Origin: Stenocarpella maydis
Taxonomy: Eukaryota; Ascomycota; Sordariomycetes; Diaporthales; Diaporthaceae
Assembly: GCA_002270565.1 (NCBI GenBank)
Contig: NQMI01000005.1
Coordinates: forward strand, 496,001-560,000
Direction: 5' to 3'
DNA: 64,000 nt
The translations under genes and the position numbers were made by a program. Below the pieces are notes generated by a model. The model saw nothing but the letters and a program-made list of their open reading frames with translations, did no database searches and had not been told where the DNA came from. This document shows, piece by piece, positions 57,356-64,000 of this stretch; the first letter of the stretch is position 1, and each line of letters begins with the position of its first letter.

Positions 57356-57848
57356 CCCTTTTTATATAGATTACCTACTTCTTCCCATCTAGGCGCTTAA
57401 TATATACCTTAACTCTAATCCTCAGGGTATTTATTATGATTAGCTGCTCCAATACTCCATTTGGGACTTTCTTTATATAAGTATCTACTAGGTTATCCTT
57501 CCTATTAATTCATTATACTTCTAATATCTCCTTCCTCTTATATACTTCTCTTAATAATATAATATTAATCATTAGCCTCTTCTCATTAGTTATATTAAGC
57601 TTTATTAGGCATTTATATAGTGATTATGAGTCTATATAGATTACTATTAGTATTCTTAGTACCTCTAGATAGTTAAAGATTCAGTTAATTATTATACTAA
57701 GTACTATACTGCTATTAAACCCTGTTATTATTCCGTATAGGTTACTTGCTAGTATGCTTTATGTAACTTGCTTGCACTTTATTAAGCTCTAGTAGATAAT
57801 ATTTCTATAGATCTTAAAGTTAATCTCTATATAGTCTTCTTCTATTAT
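57356..57848 (-). pseudogene. Copia RNase H C-terminus (RIP-degraded fragment)
   Basis: The minus strand reads NEKRLMINIILLREVYKR, then NRKDNLVDTYIKKVPNGV, then LEQLIIINTLRIRVKVYI. This matches the end of Copia RNase H domains. The end of the protein lies about 30 bp from the presumed polypurine tract. It is cut at 57849 by an LTR of family D. Confidence 0.7.
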
Positions 57849-58170
57849 TGTTAAACGGAACCGCTCAGCAGGGCGTTGGTACTCCGTGCAAGGAGTTACC
57901 CTAGACTTCGTTGTAAGGAGTTACCCTAGACTTCCTAGCAAGGAGTTACCCTAGACTTGCGAGTCAGGCGATTTTCGCTAAGTACGCCCAGTGCGTGCGT
58001 GACGCAAGATGAGTTTGGTGGCCGTGAGTCGATTATTTTGGCCTGCATTTGCACCTTAATTCAGACCTCTGCATTACCCTTATTTCTTACCCAAAAAGTA
58101 TATGACTTAGTGCATTGGATAGCCTGATTTCTGAAGTTTGTATGTACTTAATTTGGGCATTGCTAGGGCT
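57849..58170 (+). repeat. Partial LTR of family D, copy D3 (opposite orientation)
   Basis: Starts TGTTAAACGGAACC and carries the triplicated 25-bp motif (57889-57959). It stops at an ambiguous base (58171), about 260 bp short of full length. Nearly identical to D1. Confidence 0.85.
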
Positions 58171-58171
58171 N
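58171..58171. other. Ambiguous base (N) at an LTR/gag junction
   Basis: To the left is LTR D3 broken mid-sequence; to the right is mid-gag of an element facing the other way. The join is not a natural element end, so the N most likely hides a gap or misjoin. Confidence 0.7.
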
Positions 58172-58525
58172 AGGCCCCTGATCAGGGCCCGTAGGCCCTG
58201 TAGAAGGACTTTCGACATCCATAGGCTCCGAGGGAGCCGTCTGGGGCACTTGAGGCGCTTGAGGCGCTGGAGGCGCCGGAGGCGCAGGCTGGGGCGCCTG
58301 CTGGGCTACTAGGGCCGATAGGCCCTGAATAGCAGTAGCTAATTCCCCTAGCGTACCTTGAAGGGTATTGCTAGTGGCTACTTGCTGAGCTAATAGCTCT
58401 TGTACAGACTCTAAACGGGTGTTTAGGTCTAAAATCTGCTGATTTTGCAGATCTAGGCGCTCTGCTAGAGCCCTATTCCCCCGGGAATTAGGGGTAGTCC
58501 CCTCTGCAGGGGCACTAGAAGCCAT
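58172..58525 (-). CDS. Gag N-terminus of Gypsy family D (open frame, cut at N)
   Basis: About 118 codons without stops from ATG at 58525. It starts MASSAPAEGTTPNSRGNR, then a coiled-coil-like stretch (LDLQNQQILDLNTRLESV), then a Pro/Ala/Gln-rich linker. This composition is that of the N-terminal part of fungal Gypsy gag proteins. Unlike elements A, B and C it shows no RIP stops, so family D is younger. It lies 460 bp downstream of LTR D2 in element orientation. Confidence 0.7.
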
Positions 58526-58740
58526 ATTGGCTGTTGAGGAAGACTAAATACACCTAGAGAATAGGTATATAAGGGGCAGAATATTGCTAGAAAGTGTGAT
58601 TTGTAGCAACCTAATAGTATAGTTGTATATTTCTTTAGTGCCTATTCTGTAGAAATCGTAGGCGTGACCCTCTGACCTGTAGTCTCTTAAGTGAAACTTT
58701 CCCTCGTATAAAATGCTAGCGTTGGAGCTGCAATTGTGAG

Positions 58741-58800
58741 AAATGGTGTCCGTGGCACAATGTGTGCTGAGGGTTGTGGGTTTAAATCACCCAGCGAGCA
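58741..58800 (+). other. tRNA-like sequence with A-box and B-box words in element D leader
   Basis: TGGCACAATGTG at 58753-58764 resembles a Pol III A box. GTTTAAATC at 58780-58788 resembles a B box (GTTCRANNC) with one C-to-T change. The stem TGGGT/ACCCA flanks a 7-nt loop like a T arm. No full cloverleaf is seen, so not a functional tRNA; perhaps a tRNA-derived insert. Confidence 0.35.
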
Positions 58801-58984
58801 ACTTTTGCTCTTTTTGTAGTTGTTTCTGAGCGTTGCAGGCCCAAACTAGTGATGTTTTGGCTGGTCCGCTAATTAGTGTAAATAGCGCTGTAGCGTACAG
58901 ATAGGTAGGCTTGTTTAAGGCCTAAATTTAATGTTGTTTCAGGGCGCTGACTGCTAGAGCCGGGCTTATAATCTCTGATGAATT

Positions 58985-59565
58985 TGTGCTATAAAATAGC
59001 ATTTAGTTTAGCGTGTGTTTCGGTAGGGTCGTAGTGTGGTGCCCTGAGGCGAATTCGGATAATTGATAGTGGTCTGGACAACTTTGTATTGAATTAAGTT
59101 GGGCTTCTGTAAGCCCTCCTTATATACCCTCTGATGTTGTCTCACCCCTGGGCATGCTGCGGTTGGCTCTGGTGCAAATTTGTAAATGCCGGAAAATTCG
59201 CCCTTCCAACACACCATCTTTAGTTCCAAGCAGCCAGCCAACCATAGCCCTAACAATGCCCAAATTAAGTATATACAAACTTCAGAAATCAGGCTATCCA
59301 ATACACTAAGTCATATACTTTTGGGTAAGAATAAGAATAATGCAAAGGTCTAAATTAAGGTGCAAATGCAGGCCAAAATAATCGACTCACAGCCACCAAA
59401 CTCATCTTGCGTCACGCACGCACTGGGCGTACTTAGCGAAAATCGCCTGACTCGCAAGTCTAGGGTAACTCCTTGCTAGGAAGTCTAGGGTAACTCCTTA
59501 CAACGAAGTCTAGGGTAACTCCTTGCACGGAGTACCAACGCCCTGCTGAGCGGTTCCGTTTAACA
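58985..59565 (-). repeat. LTR of Gypsy family D, copy D2 (5' LTR, 581 bp)
   Basis: Same orientation as D1 and full length, with the 25-bp triplicate at 59456-59525. It shows more C-to-T type changes than D1. The gag start lies downstream of it on the minus strand, marking it as the 5' LTR. Confidence 0.88.
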
Positions 59566-60374
59566 AATAAATATTAAAAAATACTTTTTTTTATATATAT
59601 ATATATATTTATTTATTTTAAAGATTTTATATTTTAATTTTAACTTATTTTATTAAATTTTGAATTATATTATAAAAGTTTTTCATATAAAATATAAAAG
59701 TATTTCCTTTAATTTATAAAACATTAAGCCTATAAGCTAATAAGCCTACTGAACTAACTAGTTAGTCCTTATATACTGCTTACTTAATTAGCGTAGCAGT
59801 CTCTATTTTAAGCATAATATAATATTATGTCTTTATTACTTTCTCTATATCATTCTATAGATAACTATAGCTTTAAATCAAGAATTCTTTACATATAACT
59901 TGAGCCCCCTTTTGCCATAGGTCGTAAAGACCGTCATATAAAAAAGATTTATTATGCTATAGCTGCGCTATATAAGATAAGTAGGGAAGCTGTGTGGGGG
60001 AAAACTTGGCAAAGAGTGTATCTGAATGTTTGAGATAAATCTGAGTCATCTTGCCCGCAGGGGCGGCTATCCTATCTGGGTGATTTAAGCAGGAAAGATT
60101 GGGTCAGTCCAAGACTGATCTGGCGACATAGTATGCATTGGACCGGACGCCTTCTTCTAAAGGAGTTCAATCGGTCAGCTGTGGCGGGGATATATATGGG
60201 ACGAGATCAGCGTCTCTAGGCCGTTGTGTACACGGATGAGAGGCACAAGGATCAGGCGCCGCTGTGCACACGATGCCATATGAATTTTCAGTCTTCGCTT
60301 TAGACATCTATAAAAATAAACAAATAGCTTTTACAATCCCACCCCCAAACACCGTGTGCCCGCTCATGCCCGGT
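59566..60374. other. AT-rich decayed repeat DNA, then unique flank of ASL
   Basis: 59566-59950 is strongly AT-rich with TA and T runs and no frame; probably old repeat remnants. From about 60000 the GC content returns to normal. Nothing recognised up to the ASL stop codon. Confidence 0.55.
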
Positions 60375-61260
60375 TCAAGCGATCATGCCAGTCAGGACCT
60401 TCACCTGCTCCAAAACGCAGGCCTTGCTCGTGCCACCCTTGGCAGCCCTCATCTCGACGCTCTTCTCATAGTTGAACGTCTCAGCGATATCCTCCTCGAA
60501 CCGGGCGTCCACGCCCTTCATCTGCTCATACGAGAGCTCATTCATCGGGGTGCCAGTCTGCTCGCTGAGGGCCACGCAGCGGCCGCTGATGTGGTGGGTC
60601 TCCCGGAACGGCACGCCCTTGCGGACGAGGTAGTCAGCCACATCCGTGGCCAGCATGAAGGGGTCGAGGGCGGCCCGCATCTTTTCTGGCTGCGTTGCCA
60701 GCGTCGACAGCACGCCCTCGGCGATCTGGATGCTGTCGCCGACGGTCTTGACGTGGTCCAGCAGGGGCTCGACGGACTCCTGCAGGTCCTTGTTGTATGT
60801 GGAGGGGAGGCCCTTGAGGGTCATCATGAAGCCGGCCATGTGCCCGAACGCGCGCCCGCTCTTGCCGCGCAGTAGCTCCAAGCTGTCGGGGTTCTTCTTC
60901 TGCGGCATGAGGGAGGACCCCGTCGAGTACGCATCGGCCAGGCGGACGAAGCCGAACTCGGCGGACGAGTAGATGATGAGGTCCTCGGCCCAGCGGCTGA
61001 TGTGCTGCATCAGGAAGCTGCCCCACTGCAGCGTCTCGAGGACGAAGTCGCGGTCCGCGACGGCGCCCATCGAGTTCCAGAGCAGGCCGTCAAAGCCCAG
61101 CTCCTGTGCCATCATGTCCCTGTCGATGCCGAAGGGGTTCCCGGCCAGGGCGCCGCAGCCGAGGGGGCTGCGGTTGACGCGCTTCCGGATCTCGCGCAGC
61201 CTCTCGAGGTCGTTGGCAAAGGCGAAGCCGTAGCTCAGCATCCAGTGGCTCCAGCGGATG

Positions 61261-61297
<37 letters not shown>

Positions 61298-61885
61298 CGT
61301 AGTCGATCTCGGACTCGGCGCGCCTCGCGATGACGCCCAGGAAGCTCTTGAGGAAGCCCTCGAGCTTGTCGAGCTCGTCGCGCAGCCACAGGCGCATGTC
61401 GGTCGCGATCTGCTCGTTGCGGCTGCGGCCAGTGTGCAGCTTCCCGGCGACGTCCTTGCCGATGATCTCGCCCAGGCGGCGCTCGTTTGCGGTGTGGATG
61501 TCCTCGTCTGCGCCCGGCACGACCTTGAAGGTGCCGGCCTCCCACTCCTTCTCGACCTCGAGCAGGCCGGCCTCGATCTTTTTGAACTCGTCGTCGGTCA
61601 GGCGGCCGGCCTTGGTGTTTGCGCGGGCGAAGGCGATGGAGCCAAGGATGTCTTGCTTGTGGAGGACGTTGTCGAAGGAGAGTGACTCGTTGTACTGCTC
61701 CATGAGGGGGTCGAGGCCGCCTGGTGGGAATGGGACGGATTAGTTAGCGTGGCTGGTTGGCGGGAGGCTCAATTGAGGGGCATAGGGATGTAGTTGAAGG
61801 CCAATTGGTCCCTGAGGACGACACAGGACGGCATACCGGTGAAGCGACCTCCCCACAGCATGTTCTCCTTCTTGCCTGAAGCCAT
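60375..61885 (-). CDS. ARG4: Argininosuccinate lyase
   Basis: Cleaves argininosuccinate to arginine and fumarate, the last step of arginine synthesis; cytosolic homotetramer. Exons 61885-61837 and 61720-60375 join in phase 1 over a 116-bp intron (GTATGC...CACCAG), giving 464 aa, the family length. It starts [18 protein letters not shown]. Visible motifs: [55 protein letters not shown] and the fumarase/ASL superfamily signature [19 protein letters not shown], whose Ser is catalytic. The active-site Thr-His is in [10 protein letters not shown]. The promoter has one near-match (CGAGTCA, 62063-62069) to the TGASTCA site of the general amino-acid control regulator; weak evidence. Intact although it borders the transposon cluster. 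Confidence 0.95.
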
Positions 61886-63382
61886 CGTCACAGCAGCTCC
61901 GGTGTGGGCAGGGTCCAACTGGCAGTCGGTCTGAGGGGCGTTGCAGCTCGTCGGAGGGCAATTGGGATGCGGTGAAGAGGCAAGCAGTTGAGGAAGGTTG
62001 TGTTGAGGTAAAGAGCTTGGAGTCAGAGGAAAAGTAAACAGGGTGACACAGTCACAGCAGTTCGAGTCATAATTCCTTGCCCAGGCTGAGCCAGAATTTT
62101 GCTCCAGCTCTCCCTTATCTGATAAGAGATCCTGGCCTGGCCAGAGGTTCAGCCTTACGGGGAATGCGGGGAGCTCAAACCATTGATCCCAGTGCCGCTG
62201 GCATGCCCCGCTGTGGAACCGCGTCTTCCCCGCGTCAGGGGGTGTCTAAGCTAGCCTCTGCCTGGTACGTACCACGACCAGCAAGGAGGCCAAATCTCCC
62301 AATCCATTGCAGGTTTTTCTTTTTGCTTCAAAACTCAACTTTGGATTTAAGCAATTCTGAGAGTTGATCCCGATCGATATTGAAGTGGAGACAGAATTGT
62401 GTAATAAATTTTCATCACGGAAGCCTGAACAAGACAGACGCACTATACTCCAAGTCTAATCCTTCATTATCCACCCAGCACCGGAATTCGAGCGGGCATT
62501 CTCGACTGGGATCAAAGCGACTGGGAATTGTTGCGGGCCACCTCTCTTACTCGAAACGCCGTGAAAGTAGATTTCCGACCGTCAAAGACCACTTTGTATC
62601 CTTCATATCTCGCCGGCAACCAGCTGTCATTCTCCTGAAGCCCGGCTATCCCGCAACTTGGTGTGGAGGCATCACACCAAGACAAGAGAAAAAGCAAGCA
62701 CGGCACTCCATGTTTACAACCACCAACACCATTTATTTTAAGCCTCGAGGACGCAATGCTGATAGAAATTTATACTTCAGAGTCTGCAATACTTCCCTGA
62801 GACGTGTGCGTACCATCGTGTAGTGCTTCTTATCTCGCCTTGCCGGAAGATTACCATTTAGGAGCCCCCAATGCGTCGAAGGGCAGGGAAGGGGACAGCG
62901 CCAAGAAGGTGCTCTTGGCCCAGACTGATATATCTCCGCGAATGCTGGGTGAATTGTTGTAAATCGCGCTCTGGAGGATTACTTGCGACCTCACTAAATC
63001 CTGATTGTACCCGGCTACCAAGACCTCGGGTGCATGCATGTCGGGCCCCCACCAGATAAGCCCAGCTGTTACTACGTTGTATCTACCGCCCTCTCCCGAT
63101 TCCGAGGTCTTATTTAGAACAGTGACAGGATTTGGAGGTTTGGTCTCTCGATTGAAGCTTCAACGTGGTGTTGATCAGTTTCCTTTAGCCTCGCGATGGG
63201 TTCTTATACCCGAGCTAAATCTTGTCCGGTTGTTCTGTCTCTGGTCTATTTATAAAACACCTCCTGACCATTGATGCTCGCTCTTTACCTTGGTCAGGCC
63301 CCGCAGTACGTGCGAGCTCTACCGTTGGCTTACTGCTCCCATTCCCTGGACACCTGCTGTTTGTAGGAAGCAGAACCATAAG
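61886..63382. other. Intergenic between ASL and the beta-lactamase-like gene
   Basis: Divergent promoter region. Open frames at 62077-63274 are short, overlapping and featureless. No repeat or RNA gene seen. Confidence 0.5.
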
Positions 63383-64000
63383 ATGTGGGGTCGCCGGCAT
63401 CGCCTACATGATGCGGCTTTGGGCTGTGTAGTGATGGTTCTGGGCATATTTTCCGGCCTTGTTTCTACAGCCTGCACACCAGATTTGCATAGCAAATTGA
63501 TATCGGACCCAGCCGTCTTGCAGGATGAGGCCATCGCCGCAGCATTTGCACAGGTCCAGCAGAACCTCGCGAGCCTGTTCTCAAACACCAGCGACGGGCT
63601 CAGTTTTGCAGTGGTAAGTATCACATCCTGGCCCGAGGTTGAAGACGGCATGCTGATCATCAACTAGGTGCACGCCTCGTCGCCGGACCCGATATTCACA
63701 TTCAACCGGGGCGGCCTAAAGATGAACGACTCATCCAGCACGGCCAACATCACCAGCGACTCCGTCTTCCGCGTCGCGTCCGTGTCCAAGAGCCTGGCCG
63801 CGTTCTCCGCCCTCGCGGTGCAGAACCTCGGCCGCGCCATGTCCGCGGCCAGCCCTGACATGCAGCCCCTGAGCCTGGACACGCCCGTCCGCGCGGTGCT
63901 CCCTTCCTTCCGCCTCCCGGACGAGGATTGGTACAACGGGGGCAGCGAGATCACGCTCTCGATGCTGGGCTCGCACACCTCGGGCCTCCCCAGGGAGGGC
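63383..64000 (+). CDS. Beta-lactamase-related serine hydrolase, secreted (5' part, runs off window)
   Basis: A serine hydrolase of the class C beta-lactamase/penicillin-binding fold, which in fungi includes esterases and secondary-metabolite enzymes. Exon 1 ends at 63613 (GTAAGT donor); the acceptor CAACTAG leads to exon 2 at 63668, phase 0, which stays open to the window edge. The start is either 63383 or the in-frame ATG at 63434. The second gives MVLGIFSGLVSTACTPDL, a plausible signal peptide. Exon 2 reads FTFNRGGLK, then SDSVFRVASVSKSLAAFS with the SxxK catalytic motif (SVSK), and later MLGSHTSGLPREG, a family-typical segment. The YxN motif and C-terminus lie outside the window. It diverges from ASL. 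Confidence 0.85.

Noticed and set aside
58741..58800. Functional tRNA gene
   Set aside because: Has A-box, B-box and T-arm-like words but no acceptor stem or anticodon arm that folds into a full cloverleaf.
61002..61685. 227-codon plus-strand frame opposite argininosuccinate lyase
   Set aside because: Antisense shadow of a strongly conserved enzyme; Val/Ala/Glu bias from the complementary codons.

Overview
The window looks like chromosomal DNA of a filamentous ascomycete (Pezizomycotina, most likely a Sordariomycete). The evidence is short spliceosomal introns of about 50-165 bp with GTRNGY donors and CTRAC-like branch points, a CFEM/PTH11-type receptor, fungal STAND (NACHT) proteins, the fungal KGD4/YMR31 subunit, GC-rich unique DNA, and AT-rich transposon tracts with the C-to-T decay expected of repeat-induced point mutation (RIP). 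I cannot name the species.

Layout. 1.3-3.0 kb: PTH11-like receptor whose CFEM part seems to change frame. 4.1-4.6 kb: KGD4/Ymr31. 6.9-8.3 kb: DNA 3'-phosphatase/5'-kinase (PNK). 9.4-10.2 kb: a TA-flanked element with long terminal inverted repeats. 10.5-13.9 kb: NACHT STAND protein. 14.8-16.7 kb: MFS sugar (alpha-glucoside-type) transporter. 18.7-21.6 kb: a second STAND protein, lipase-like plus NACHT, cut off at an ambiguous base. 23.1-25.1 kb: Gln/Ser/Pro-rich conserved fungal protein. 25.1-36.3 kb: a long stretch of normal GC with microsatellites and no gene I can defend. 37.4-38.1 kb: small two-exon hypothetical gene. 39.2-40.3 kb: aldo/keto reductase. 41.0-42.2 kb: gene remnants (coiled coil, NmrA-like exon).

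42.3-59.6 kb is a nested retrotransposon cluster. It holds a complete but dead Ty3/Gypsy chromovirus (481-bp LTRs, 5-bp target duplication) inserted into an older relative, a truncated opposite-strand relative, a piece of a Copia element, and a younger Gypsy family (LTRs with a 25-bp triplicated motif and an open gag start). 60.4-61.9 kb is argininosuccinate lyase, and a beta-lactamase-like serine hydrolase runs off the right edge.

Functionally, the left half mixes housekeeping genes (2-oxoglutarate dehydrogenase, DNA end repair, sugar uptake, arginine synthesis) with surface sensing (PTH11) and two NLR-like proteins of the kind used in fungal self/non-self recognition and regulated cell death. 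The NLR-like genes lie among repeats and transposon scars, which is typical of fast-evolving fungal loci. All splice models below were worked out by hand from reading-frame and phase agreement.
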